Source of the DNA: Combretum micranthum
Lineage: Eukaryota > Streptophyta > Magnoliopsida > Myrtales > Combretaceae
Direction: 5' to 3'
Length of the DNA stretch: 64,000 nucleotides
Assembly: GCA_024138025.1 (NCBI GenBank)
Contig: JAMXBD010004327.1
Location: 1 to 64,000, forward strand
Position numbers and translations under genes: made by a program. This document shows positions 45,990 through 58,431 of the stretch, piece by piece; positions within the stretch are counted from its first letter, which is position 1, and every line of letters begins with the position of its first letter. The notes under the pieces were generated by a model. The model searched no databases. It saw nothing but the letters and a program-made list of their open reading frames with translations, and was not told the DNA's origin.

Positions 45990-46898
45990 TGTCATGCCCC
46001 GGAGGGTAGCCTAAATGTGGCAGTCCGCTGCATATAATATTAAAGCTAATGAATGACAACCTTAGTCATGCAGGAGCTTCGATATCACATGCAAGGCGTG
46101 CTTTCAAGATAGTAGGAGACTCACAGGGGTATTAAATTTAAGTAGATAATAAAAGCAAGCAAGAACTTATATAAATAAACATAAGATTTTCATAATAATA
46201 TCCTTACATCATCTTAGGGGCATTCCCCCACTTTAGAAGTTTTTCAACAAAATAATAGCTACTATAATACAAGCTTACTATAGAGATTTTCCTAAAAGCC
46301 TATGTTCAAAACTTAAATACATAAAGCTTCTCCCAAAAACTCCTAGTAGCTTAAACTCGTACCAGGCATTCGGGGCTTCTTGGGGTCAACCAAAGGTAAT
46401 CGTACTATAACAAAAAGCTATAAGGGTATAAGCAAATCTAGCTTAGTGAGATAATTCCATCTACAAGACATTTTCATATAGCAAACAAGTGCTTCATCAA
46501 GCATATAAGAATGCACCAATCATATGAACAAACAAAATACACATGATTAACCGGAAATCAAGTGTAACATGGATTTTACGCTCTCCATGTTGAGGGTTGG
46601 GAGGTTACAGGCCCATACGACCATCAATATTTGCAGATTTACCGGCTCCTGCTCGCCCTGTAGACTTTCTGGCTCCTACTAGCGTATGTAGAATTTCTGG
46701 CTCCTATCAGCCACCACTACGATTTCCTCATTTCCCCATACGAAGAGTAGTAGTGAAACAAATGTGACTTACAAGTATGATATGCATGAATTGATTTCAA
46801 TATATTTTTAACCAAACAATGTTTAGTTCATGTTGAAGGCGATCAACACAATTTTCATCATATCAATACAAGAATCATAACTTATTTATCAAACCTAC
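45990..46898 (-). mobile_element. J: left part of a long-family LTR
   Basis: Starts TGTCATGCCCC; close relative of B in reverse. Holds a GGGGCATTCCCCC stem near 46217, second micro-exon 46363-46404 (TTATAG| ... CCTG|GTACGA) and hairpin 46539-46565. Interrupted by X at 46898. Confidence 0.85.
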
Positions 46899-48526
46899 TG
46901 ATCCGCTTGAAATGTTTAGTATTTTAAAACCAATTCTCCAGCAAGTGTACTAGGTTGATCAAGTAATAAAGTGATGAATGAGTATCGATCCCACGAGGAA
47001 AGTTTAATTACTAAACATTATTAGTTCATTTCAATATTTAGGCAAAAAGAAACCAAATTCTTTATATAAATATTTACTAAAGTATCTACACTCTACTATG
47101 TCTAATGTTTACTAATCCTACTCACACAAGTCTTAACAAGTAAGGTTAGTATGATTTAGATAAAATCCTATTTTCTCCAATCATGTTGAACTCAGGTTAT
47201 TAAAAGTTAGTTAATGCACGTCCATGTGAATCTACCAAGATTTACAAACTCTAAAAGGGAATTTGAAAACCTTTTTCCACCTAAAACACTCAATAGCTTC
47301 CACGACTGAGTATTTTGACAGAATCAATTTGTGCAAGTAAGAGTTTCCCAAATCTGAGTTGACTCATTGTCCTAAATAAAAAATTAAGGAATTCCTTCTT
47401 GAAAACTTGTATTTAAAACAATGTTTGAGCAGTAATGATAGATTCTACCAGGATTAAAAACTCTCTTGCCATCGCATACTAGAATTTTTCACCCAAATAT
47501 AAATTCAAACGAAATTAAAGTCTTTACCAAGATACCCAATTTCATTAAAACTTGAATTCATCCGAATTTTAAGTTATTAGTTTGAATTTAACAAGGATAT
47601 ACATCATTCTTACAACCCAATAACACTAGTTCAACAATCACTTCAGAAAATCAAGGATTTCACCATTTTCCACCGTTCAAATTCAGCTAATAATCATTTC
47701 TACTCTATCTAACATGATACTAATAAAAACTATGATAATATTCATCGTGAAGTGTAAAGAACAAAGCAAATGAAGAAGAAATTACCAATAATTAGAGAAA
47801 CAAATCGCATAAATTGTAACTGAGATAATTGTTAGCAAATTCTACTCAATCTACGAACAAATAGAACAAAATTTGATGAAGATCCAAGTAAATCTCTATT
47901 TTCTACTTCTATCTCTCTCTAAACTATCGGGTGAAATTGAAAATGGAAGCATAATGTCCATCTCCCTTTCTCTCTCCTCAAAGCATGTAAAAATACAAGC
48001 TTTTTGTGTAACTGTTGTGTAACTGCTGCGTCCAACGCCGACGGTTTCTCGTCTAACGCCGGCGGCATTCAATCAAGCGCTAAGGATTTGTAAACTGATG
48101 GTCTTCAACGCCGCCTTTGAACGCCGGCAGCGTACTCCTCAATTTGCCGGCGTTGCCTTCAAATTCAAGTATTGTATCATTCCTCAAGCACTGGCAGTGT
48201 TGGATTTGGCGTTAAGGACTTAGGCTCTGTGATGTTTCAACGCCGCCTTTTAACATCGGTGGCGTTGCCTTCAAGTTTTTCGGCGTACTCTTCCAGCCCT
48301 CTCAACGCTGGCTGCGTTGAGCCCAAATTCACCGGTGTTTGTGCTTTTCAATGCCAATTCGCACAATTCTTCATGTTTCCTTGTTGCAAATTTCCATTTT
48401 TAAATCCTGACCTAATTCAGAACAAATGACAAAAAACTAAATACCAATTCCTTTGCTTTTATAATAATTAACACAAATAAGTGTCAATTCAGAGATGAAA
48501 ATTATATCAGTTTTCTGAGTTTATCA
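46899..48526 (-). repeat. X: 3' LTR of a Tat/Ogre-like element
   Basis: 1628 bp, TGATCCGCTT...TTTATCA in window orientation, preceded by CCTAC (possible TSD). On the minus strand it directly follows AAGTGTGGGGAAA, the polypurine tract type of Tat-lineage gypsy elements. A GC-rich patch at 48020-48340 repeats AACGCCGGCGGC-like words just upstream of a weak TATA (GTATTTTTAC near 47990). It also has GAGTATCGATCCCACGAGG at about 46990. Confidence 0.75.
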
Positions 48527-49424
48527 ATTTCCCCACACTTGAACTTTTGCTTGTCCTCAAGCAAAACAATTTAAAGACTGAAATCTGACTTTTTAATTCA
48601 AAATTTGCTTCTCAAATCTCATGACTTGCAATACAATGCCTCTAGCTCTAACCAAACTTGAATTATGTGATTTGCTTACTTGAATTGAAATTAATTAGCT
48701 AATCTAGACCAAACAAACTTTAATCCCAATGTTTAACTTAAGCTATAACTTTTCGACAATGTCTAATTAGTCCACAAAGGAAAAATAATCATTTCAACTT
48801 CATCAACCTTTTAACTAAAGTTAAATCTTAGCAACACAAGGTATAAGCATGTGGTATCTACCATTTCCCTAGATTTTTCCATAGTCAAAGTCTTTTAATT
48901 CACTAATATGTGCATTTCAATTACAGAGGGAGAGGTTTTTGCCTTTATCTTGAATTTTCCTCTGGACGGGGTGTAGCCTGTATCTTTTCAAGCTCATTAG
49001 CCATATTACATCACTTAGTTAGAGTGAAATCCTTGAGTCGGCACATCCCGGGCTCATCACCCAAGTGACCAGGTTTTAAAGGGACCCCTAAGAACTCTCA
49101 TTCACCTTATTATGAATGTAAATACTCCTGACTCAATTACTTGAATCAATTGAGCAATGGCTCTATTTGGTTTTACTACTAAATGCACTTTTCCACAATT
49201 TTTTACTCTGTTTCCCGGATCACTAAGTTAATAGCTTCATTTACCTCTTCTACCAAGTGTTACAAAGATTAACTAAAAGTTAAAAAATATATTTGAGAAG
49301 TAAACCTGATCATTTTTCACAATAGGACTCAGATATTTACAAAAGTTTTATTTCCTAGGTTAAAACAACAGGTAAGTTTGTCAATTAAAGATTATCTACT
49401 TAATTTTAAATAAGTAAGCCAATC
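48527..49424 (-). mobile_element. X: 3' internal spacer of the Tat/Ogre-like element
   Basis: Begins (minus strand, at its left edge) with the polypurine tract and the TTGCTTGAGGACAAGCAAAA stem-like motif that precedes it in Tat-type elements. The remainder is non-coding spacer; there is a short G/C-rich stretch at 49035-49090. LTR K interrupts it at 49425. No reading frame is supported. Confidence 0.65.
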
Positions 49425-52400
49425 TGTCACGCCCCGAGGGGTATCCTAAACGTGGCAGTCTGCCGTACACAATATTAAAGCCTAAGAATGACCACCTCAG
49501 TCACTCGAAGGCTTCCATACTATGTACAAGGCGTCTAACACATGGAGGAGACTCAGCGGAGTAATTGTCACGCGCCGTAGGGTATTCTAAACGTAACAGC
49601 CCGCTACATACTAAGTAAGACTCTAGAGTTCCCTACCCTGGGCCTTCGGAAGTCTTAAGTAGATGTAAAGCGTTCCTCTACGACAATAGAATACTTCAAC
49701 AAATGGAGTTAAACAGTTTAACGAGCCATTCATTAGCCATAGATAATAATCAAAACGCATAATTTAAAGTTTACAAGATCTAAGGGGCATTCCCCCGCAA
49801 AAGAATAACAGTCTATTTAGTCATCCAGATCTTTAGTTTCCAATGGAAGTCTATACAAAAAGGAATGGATTAAACTTCTATGGGAAACTCCTATCTCCGG
49901 TACCTGCGCTGTGGCTTCTCGGCCTAAGCCATGTAAAATCATGCTGCAAAAGATAAAAACTATGGGGGCGTAAGCTAACTAGCTTAGTGAGTAATACTTC
50001 CACAACGCAATTAAACACATTTCATTCAAACAAGTAGTTATTCAGGCAAGTGTATGCATCAAACAAATGTGATCAACAAACATATGACCGTCCGGAAATC
50101 ATATGTGGATGGACTTGCGCCCTCCATCCCGGGTTAGCAGATTAACGAATCCTGCGGTACGACGCCGTTTGAGCTCACGGTCAACTAACAAACTTCGTTT
50201 TATGGATCACGATTAACCAACAATTTCGTTTTATGGATCACGATTAACCAACAAATGTGAATGCTCCAACCCCATCGTGACATGGATGAATTCAATTTAA
50301 AGTTGGAGTCGAATATTCATTAATTCAATTCTTTTAAGTGACCAACAAGTATTCACAGACATTCATCGTAAAATACTAGTAAAACAGTCAATATCTTAAC
50401 ACCCGGTTTCGATATTCCTTAAGCTCCATTTCATGTATTCAATAGTAAACAACATAAGCAATTCCCATATACCCCAGCATGCATATACAATTTCTTTATC
50501 TTTGCCTACACCACTAGTGCCACTACATTAAATCACATTCATTAATTGAGAGTAGAAGTAAACTCACTCGGCCATTGGACACCAACTTCCTAATAATAGT
50601 AGTCGGGAGGTAGAGTGTTGTCTTGCTCGGGATCACCTACCAAGCAAGAATAATCCTAATGAGATTCTCTTCATGTAACTAATTCAAACTATACATCTAG
50701 ACTAGTTGAATTCGGATTTCTCGCTATTTGGAAGTCCCGACTTAAAACGGCCATATCTTGGTCATTTTAATTCGGAATTTCGCAAATTTTATATCGATCT
50801 CTATCTACTTCGAAAGATCTATCCATTCCTAATATTAAATTCAAGTTTTGAAAATAGTAAGATCACGGAACAGTGGGATCAGTTCTGTTCCGCAATTGAT
50901 CCAATTTCGAAAATGTGTTTTGCTTTTGATAAGAAATGTTCCTAGTTGGTGATTCATGCATGAATGATATAAGAATGATCTACTAATGTGTATGCCATGT
51001 AATGAACTCAATATGTGCATGGTCATGATAATTTTTGTGGTAATAAACCCTTATGAACTCCTAAGTGTTAGAAAATCTTTCAAAGGTTATTTCTAGTAGA
51101 CTATTTTTCCACATTATACTCCTTAGGGTTTCTTTGGCTTTTAGTCTTGTAGTCCACTTGTTTTCTATCTAAAAATAAATCCCCAAAGTCTATAATAGTC
51201 ATGGCTCCATTCATGCATAAAAATCCACATTTTTCATTTGGTAAACATGTTTTTAAATAAGCTTCTTGTAAAAATCCGAATTTTCCAAATTTCATTTCCT
51301 TGCATTTTTCTTAAGAAATCTTGCCTAATACATTAAAAAGTGAAGCTCCAATATATATTGTCTAAGGACCTCATTTAGCTTATAAAATATCCAATTTAGA
51401 CCTAAATACTAAGTGTTCTTGTGGGCATGAACCTAAGTTACGAATTTTAACCATTGATCAACATACCAATATCTTTCCTCTTAACTCCACTACTTGTTTT
51501 ATATTCCTATGATGCCTAAACTCATCCAAGCTTATAAAAATCATTCCTTCAATATTCCTATCATACATACCCTTCATTTTTCTTGTGAAATATGAGTTTA
51601 AAGTTGATTTTGGGGGTCTTTAAGGTAGGGTTTCCATTTCATCCGAATTTTCAACTTTTCATATTTGACAAAGTCCTTCCTTTTTCAATGTTCTTGCCTT
51701 CTATATGTGGAGATCTACTATCTAACATCTCTATACATGAACAAGACTTCATTCTTATGATCATCAAAGCATATAAAGCAAAATGAACCTATGATCATGC
51801 ATGTACATGAAGTTGTGAGTGTCTAAACCTTAGATCTACTACATATGATATATAAAGCATGGATCTCATGGCATGAACAACAATATATGTGCAAGATCAC
51901 TACTTTACATGCATGAACAAGATGAGATCTTAACAAAAACACATCTAAACATTAGATCCATGTCTTGTGATGGCTTGACATTCTTGTTCATGTGTTTCCA
52001 TGTCCCTAGCATTAGCTCATTGGGATTTAATGAGGAAACACACAAGATATGTCTTGCCATTACAAGAACTAGGAAGAACAAGACTTGAATCAACATACCA
52101 AAGGAGTCTTGAGATGGAAATGGAGAAGAAACAAAGTTGAAATTGTAAGGGAATGGGGAGGGAGTGCTCGGCAATGAAGAAGGGAGAAGAGGGTTTTGAT
52201 CCTTTTTCAAAATTAAAATGAAAGAAATGAAGAGAGAGAGAGAACATTTAGTATATATATCAAGTAATTTAGGGTTTAGCTTTACTAAATGGAGTAAAAA
52301 TAATTAAATGAGAGGGGAAATTGAGGAGGGCGCCGCCATTAAGGAGTTGTGTGTGTGAGGTTTTGAAAAATTGAATTTGTAATTTAGTAAATGATAATGT

Positions 52401-55167
52401 AATAAATGTGATAATTGATTTAGAGACAAAATTTCTTGGAAAAGAAAATTGAAATGAGTAGTTGTAAGGATGTAAAATAGGGTATGGGTAGTGTAGAGGT
52501 TGTACTTGTGAATATAGACAAGACATCTACTTTACCGTTGTACCGAAAACACGGGAAAAGCTATAACTGTAATCTTTATAGCTCGGAAAATTATAAAATT
52601 GATATTTTTGGAATCCTTATAAAATTACGGTTCTAATGAATATTCCGGAATTTTTCTGAATCCGTGGTCCGGGGCACGCTTTTCCGTAATTGGGCTCGGA
52701 AGGCCCGGAATTGAAAAATTCCCGAATTTAAAACTTTCAAAGGTTTGAAATGTACTTTGGAACAATAATTCAAATTCATTTACTTCATAATATTTATTTT
52801 ACTATGAAACCGAAGGAAACCGGATTTAGGGTTCCTAGGCTTCATTCACTAAACTCAACCTGATCGGATTAGGGTTTCGCTTCCAATTCCCGGGGTTTCC
52901 TAACTACTGAGAATTACCGGGTTTACAGTAATACATTTTACGTTGATATAGCTTGAGTAACAATGTAAAGGAAATACAAATTTACTATACTTCAGATACA
53001 AATCACTATACTTCATAATACAAATCATTAAACTTCAATTACACTTCATCAAAAGATTCTACTACGTAAAACTATTACAAGGCAAATAATAAAACTAGCT
53101 GGTAACTTCAACATTCGTGTTCTTTGCCGAAATCCCGGAGTCATTCCCAGCTCCAACCAATTCTGTCCCCATTTTGCATTCTTGAAATAACCTGCTCATT
53201 TAAACAACTATTGGGGTATAAGCTACACTAGCTTAGTGAGAATTCCCTTAATTCCGTACCATAACAAACAAGTTAAAATCAGTCATATGCTATGCATGAA
53301 CAAACACGTGAGCAAGCAATTATGTATGGGTATTCGGAACCCACACACAGAACGGATTTACGCCCTCCGTATCTTGGGTTAGGGATGGTATTGAAGTCTA
53401 CACGACTGCTGCTAGTCCCCAAGCCCTCGGCTCATAGCATTCGCCTCGGCTAGGCTCACACATGGAATGCATCCCCGATGCGCCTTAGTTTCCTATGAAT
53501 GAGCTCTGATCCCGGGTCTCATTATCCAAACAAGTCCTCGGACCATACCGATCGATCTGCGTAGGAGTAGCACGCTACCAAATGCAATATGTCTGATGCG
53601 ATGCATGATCAATTTACTTTTTGCTTAGGTCAAAATATTTATATATTCTTTAGAGTGACCAGCCAATATCATACACATAACAGAAATAATATGAACAGTG
53701 CAGTTATCCAATCAAATCGTGGTTTCGATATGCTTTAGTATTCTTTGACATACATTCATCACAGCCTCATCATATATCCCATCCCCATTCATATCGATTT
53801 TTATTATGTTCTTATAATCTAATGCAACTAACTACAAGCACAATCAAGGTAACAAAACAAGGAGAAAACTCACTCGGCCATTGGATCGCCGGTCTTTTAG
53901 TAATAATAATTCGGTGGCAGGGAATCGTCGATCTCGGGATCTCCTAAAAAGGAAGAAATACTCTAATAAGTATTTCATCACTTAACTAATCCAAACTATC
54001 TCATTCAAACCATCAAATTCGCAATTCGCGTCCTAAGCGGAAATTCCAACTTAAAACGGTCATAACTTGGTCATTTTAACTTGGAATCTCGCAAATTATA
54101 TATCGATTTCTATCTACTTCAAAAGATCTATCTAATTATAATATTATTTTCAAGTTTTGAAAACCTTGAAGCTTCGAAAAGTTAGGATCAGATTAGGACA
54201 GCAACAATTTCAATTTCCGAAAAATAGTTTCGTAAATGCTTGAAATGTTTCTACTTGTCAATTCAATTATACATGTAATATGAATGATTTCCTAACATGA
54301 ATGACCTGAGATGAGCTTAATGATTTTTGCAACAAGGAAACTTTATAACTTTTTATTTTGCAAGACCATAATAACAACTATTTATGAAAAGTCTAGTTTT
54401 CTAACTTTGAGCATTTCCATTTGTTTTGGAGTTATTACTTAAGAAAATATAATTATTTTTGTTAAAATTGAGTCTTCATCATATATATTACTTATGACCT
54501 TTATTTCTACATAAAAATTTCCATTTTACACTTTGTAAACATGTTTTTAAGTGGGGTTGATTCCAAAATCCGAATTTTACAAAAATTGGTTTTTGAGTGA
54601 TACCTTCAAGTAAAAATCATTTGATATTTAGAAAATTAAGGCTCAATCATACATAACCATTAAGGAACTCATTCTTACACAAAAATTTGCATTTTACACT
54701 TTGCAAATATGTTTTCCAATATGATTTACTAAAAAATCCGAATTTTAGAAAATCCACTTTTTGAATGATTCACTTGGGAAAAACTTGTTTAATGCATTAA
54801 AATTTAAGACTTTACTACATCTATTGTCTAAGGACTTCATTTAACACATAAAACTTGTAATTTGAGCTCAAATACTAAGTGATTACATATGCATCATCTC
54901 ATATTACGAATTTAACAATTTGATCACTAACTCAAAATTTTCCATTTTAATTCCATTACTTGTTTTACACATTACTCATGACTAAACTCATTTTAACTTG
55001 TAGAAATTATTCCTTAAAGATACCTATTGCCTATACCCTTCATTTTTCACATAAAACATGAGTTTTGGAGTTGATAATTGGGTTTTAAAAATTGGTCTTT
55101 GTTGGGATCCGAATTTAGAAAATTTATTTTTGGTCATAACTTTTGATAAAATCTATCTAAGCTTATG
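49425..55167 (-). mobile_element. K: long-family LTR, interrupted by L and by gypsy-2
   Basis: K proper is 49425-49565 and 52933-55167. Starts TGTCACGCCCC; its other end is beyond gypsy-2. Parts: first micro-exon 53874-53943 (acceptor TTTTTAG, frame GDPEIDDSLPPNYYY-stop, ATGGCCGA then GTGAGT); dyad 54044-54086; hairpin 53334-53347 and flank; second acceptor GAGCAG at 53192 with an open frame of 34 codons from the ATG, but without a clear donor at the usual distance. Confidence 0.85.
49566..52927 (-). mobile_element. L: complete solo LTR of the long TGTAAACCCC family
   Basis: 3362 bp, TGTCACGCGCC...CGGGTTTACA, perfect TSD GTAAT (49561-49565 and 52928-52932). Minus-strand parts: TATATATAC box 52251-52261; donor TTTG|GTATGT at 52098; conserved block 51965-52070; dyad 50735-50777; first micro-exon 50568-50636 (acceptor GGTAG, frame GDPEQDNTLPPDYYY-stop, ATGGCCGA then GTGAGT); hairpin 50081-50105; second micro-exon 49904-49943 (TTTTGCAG| ... 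GCGCAG|GTACCG), open in frame; GGGGCATTCCCCC stem near 49785. Confidence 0.95.
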
Positions 55168-55448
55168 TGTCACGCCCTGAGGGTACCCTAGTAGTAATAA
55201 ACAAGTCACACTTGAATATTATCACTATATTACCTTCAGGGAATGACAGGTTTTCAAAACAACAGGATCTTTTAAGTTGCTTGATAAGAAATAACAAATA
55301 TATGAGAGAAATGATTTAGTGAATAACTATTACAACTCATTACAAACCATATAGTTCCTTTGTAACATACAACTAAATAATCTACTCTATTAGTACATAT
55401 CCATCAAACTAAAATAGATCTGTAGACTTCTAGCTTCAAAGCCCTTAC

Positions 55449-55494
55449 CGGTGCCATATTCCTAGATGTAACTAACCAGGGTCGTAAAGTGAAC
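55449..55494 (-). other. candidate second micro-exon in gypsy-2 LTR
   Basis: 46 nt between acceptor TCTTTTCAG and donor CACCG|GTAAGG. Joined to the ATG of the first micro-exon it stays open and ends on a codon boundary. Equivalent 40-43 nt segments occur in A, B, C, D, E, F, H, J and L at the same place. Confidence 0.6.
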
Positions 55495-55618
55495 CTGAAA
55501 AGACTGTAGGAGTATGAGCGAAACCACAGCTCAGTGAATAACCAGACATACCATACATCACACAAATCATTAACAAATCATATGCAATGCAAGCACTCAA
55601 TCGTATGCACGGATACAA

Positions 55619-55642
55619 GTTTGGATGATCTAGAATCCAAAC
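55619..55642 (-). other. hairpin with palindromic loop, gypsy-2 LTR
   Basis: Stem GTTTGGAT/ATCCAAAC (8 pairs, no mismatch) around loop GATCTAGA, next to the conserved GATTTACGCCCTC. The position matches hairpins with quite different stems in eleven LTR copies. Confidence 0.65.
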
Positions 55643-56246
55643 AGGAAAAAGATTTACGCCCTCTTTTTAATGGGTTGAAGAACAAAACTCAATGACCCAC
55701 CTGCCCAGGAGAGACTAAGTACACAGGAGAATCAACGATTTCTCGTTTTAATGTTATCACTTTGAATATAGTGGCTTCCACAAACCATCTCCTGCAATCC
55801 CCTTAGAAACTCCCTAAGTATTAATCATTTCAAAGCGATTCTACGGGCGACGTTCTTCGGTGCCTTTTAGTTCCTCATAGGACCGCCAGACCAAAGAGAA
55901 CCTTGGAAGACTCACACATTGGATCAACCAAGCAAAAACAGAGATCCGAAATATTAATACGTAGCAGGCTGTCACAACCATATATGCAATAATGCAATTC
56001 GTGCAATGCATGTCCATATTATTTGTTAAGTCAAAATTCTTAATCAAATTCGAGGTGACCATACATTACACACAATCATCATATACTATTACACACACCA
56101 ACCATTGGTTATCACTTGTATAAAGATATTTTAGCAATCATACAATCAGACCATATCATACTTTCACAAACACTCATTTGTTTATCTTGCATTACATATT
56201 CGACTATTTACAATCACAACCAGTACAATATGACTGAATTACTCAC

Positions 56247-56307
56247 CTGCTCATACCGACTCAGTCGTAGTAGTCCACTGGTAGATCTTCTAATGAGTCA
56301 AATTCAC
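56247..56307 (-). other. candidate first micro-exon in gypsy-2 LTR
   Basis: 61 nt between acceptor TTTAAATAG and donor GAGCAG|GTGAGTAA (full consensus). Contains the frame GEFDSLEDLPVDYYD-stop, then ATGAGCAG up to the donor. If joined to the donor at 57317 the frame stays open upstream for about 20 codons without a Met. Confidence 0.65.
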
Positions 56308-58431
56308 CTATTTAAAACAAAATATTCATCAATCGTCTAGCTAAATCTCTATATGTGATTGTGTCCTAGACTCGATATTAATACTTAGTATTGTCGGGTT
56401 TTTCCTATTTCTATCTCACATAATTGTTTGGTTATTTTTAGAAGTCATATAACTCAGGAAATTAACTTTTTAATTTCCATTCTTATATATTTTAACTTTA
56501 AAACAAATATTAGACTAATATATTTATACTCTAAATATGTCCTTATTCTAGGGTTTCAAAAGTTATTAGATATTAATTCTAAATAGATTTAAATACTTGT
56601 GTTATAGTTACTATCTAATACATATTTATATAACAAACACATATACATACTTAGTAGATATTATATATATATATATATTAAATTCGGTTTAGGTCAGAAA
56701 AGCTTTGTTGGAAAAAATTTTAGCTGTAAGCCGGCTCAAGGCCGCCGGCCTAAATCCCCAGGTGCCGGTGTAAAATCATTTTGAAGAGAAAATTTCATAT
56801 GAAAAGCACCGGTGTTGAAGGCCGCTAGCTTTCAACGTACGCCGGCCCTACGCCGTCGGCGTAGATCTCCAGGTAGCCGGCTTACGTCGAATTTTACGTG
56901 AAAATTATTTTACGTAGCCTCTGTTTGAGTGTAAGCCGTCTATACGCCACCGGCCTATCCAAAGCGCCGGCGTACATCGTTTACACTGCCGGCTTGAGGC
57001 AGCGTTACACTGTTCATCATCTTCTCCTGGTTCGATTCTTTTTCATTGATTTTTACACGTTAGAAACTTACTTAAACTACTTCTAAGAGTTTATACATCA
57101 TATATAAGGATATAACAACTTTCAACACGTTTAAACACATAAATATATAGATTTCGATTCTTTGAAACATAAAGCTAGGGTTTTGAATTTTACCTTGTTG
57201 GAGCTCTTTGAGTGTAATCCGAAGCTTGTGTTTGTGTTTAATATGTTCCTAAGATGATTTTAAGTCAGATGCAATTCATATAATTGAACGAAAATCCTTG
57301 GAATTATGTCAACTTACCTTTGAGCTCGTTTTTGAGGGTTTTAAGCTTTGTTCTTCCTTTGATTCGAACTCAATAGTTTTGGTTGATTTGTTTTCTGTTT
57401 TGGGTTGGTTTTGATTGCTCTTTGGGAGTGGATTCGTGCTAAGAAGTTTGAGTAGTAATGATATTTGTTTGTTCACTCTTTAATGCATTTGTTTACATAT
57501 ATATAGAAGGAGAGAAAGAAGGATGTCATGGCTGCTTCTCCCCCGATTTTCCTTCCGGTTTGATCTCATTTTGGCTGTTATTTTCACTTCATTAATTGCC
57601 AATTTGAGCTGTCAAATGATGATTGGTCCTTGGGTCACTTTGTTTGACAATTTGGGTGAATTATTGTAGAATTTCGGCTCCTTCTCTTCTCCAAATTCCT
57701 CCCACCGAAATCAGCCGCATGATATATATATTTATATATTAGTTTATTTATTTAGTTAAATTTTGAGTTAATTATCGGTTATACGGGTATAGATTAGCTA
57801 ATATTTGGAAGTTTTTGTACAAAAATATGCTTATAAATTTATACAAAACATTTAGATTTTCAAATAATGCAAATTTAGGTTATAAATATACGTAGTTAAT
57901 TATTCATATATTTTTATCTCCCGCGATTTGGATTTCTTAAGCTTATCGGGTCAATTTTTGTTTCAGGCTCCGATAGCTTAAGAAAACTCGGTTTAGAACA
58001 AAGCGTGATCCAATTATTTATTTGAAGTTTAGATTTTGAGTTATTTGTCAGTTTATATTTTCGTTGTGTATTTAAAATCTTGATGTTCATTTTTGGATCA
58101 TCGTTTTCTAGTCATAAGCATTTATGATCATTTATACAGTATTGGGCTTCATACAGAAATTAAACTATGTTTATATCTCTAGTTTTGAATCATTATCGAA
58201 ATCAAAACAATCATTTATCTTTATATTCACATTTTCTATTTAAATCTATTGTATACTAGGTTTCGGGTCTAGATATTAGATCATATCTTGAATTAGTTAT
58301 TCAAGACAAGATTTCGTTTTCGGTATTAACTAGGGTTAAAGAACTCTTTATTCGTTCCTAAATCTTTCATTCTATCCAAAAATCTAAATATTATCCTATT
58401 ATTAGACTTCATCAGAATCTAAATCTATTAT

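Noticed and set aside
52269..52526. 85-codon minus-strand frame with signal-peptide-like start
   Set aside because: It lies upstream of and across the TATA box of solo LTR L and has no counterpart in D or C.
6687..55167. A-L as SINEs, LARDs or Helitrons
   Set aside because: TG...CA ends, 5-bp duplications, TATA boxes and the match of their ends to the gypsy-2 LTR (next to its polypurine tract) show they are LTRs of a gypsy family.
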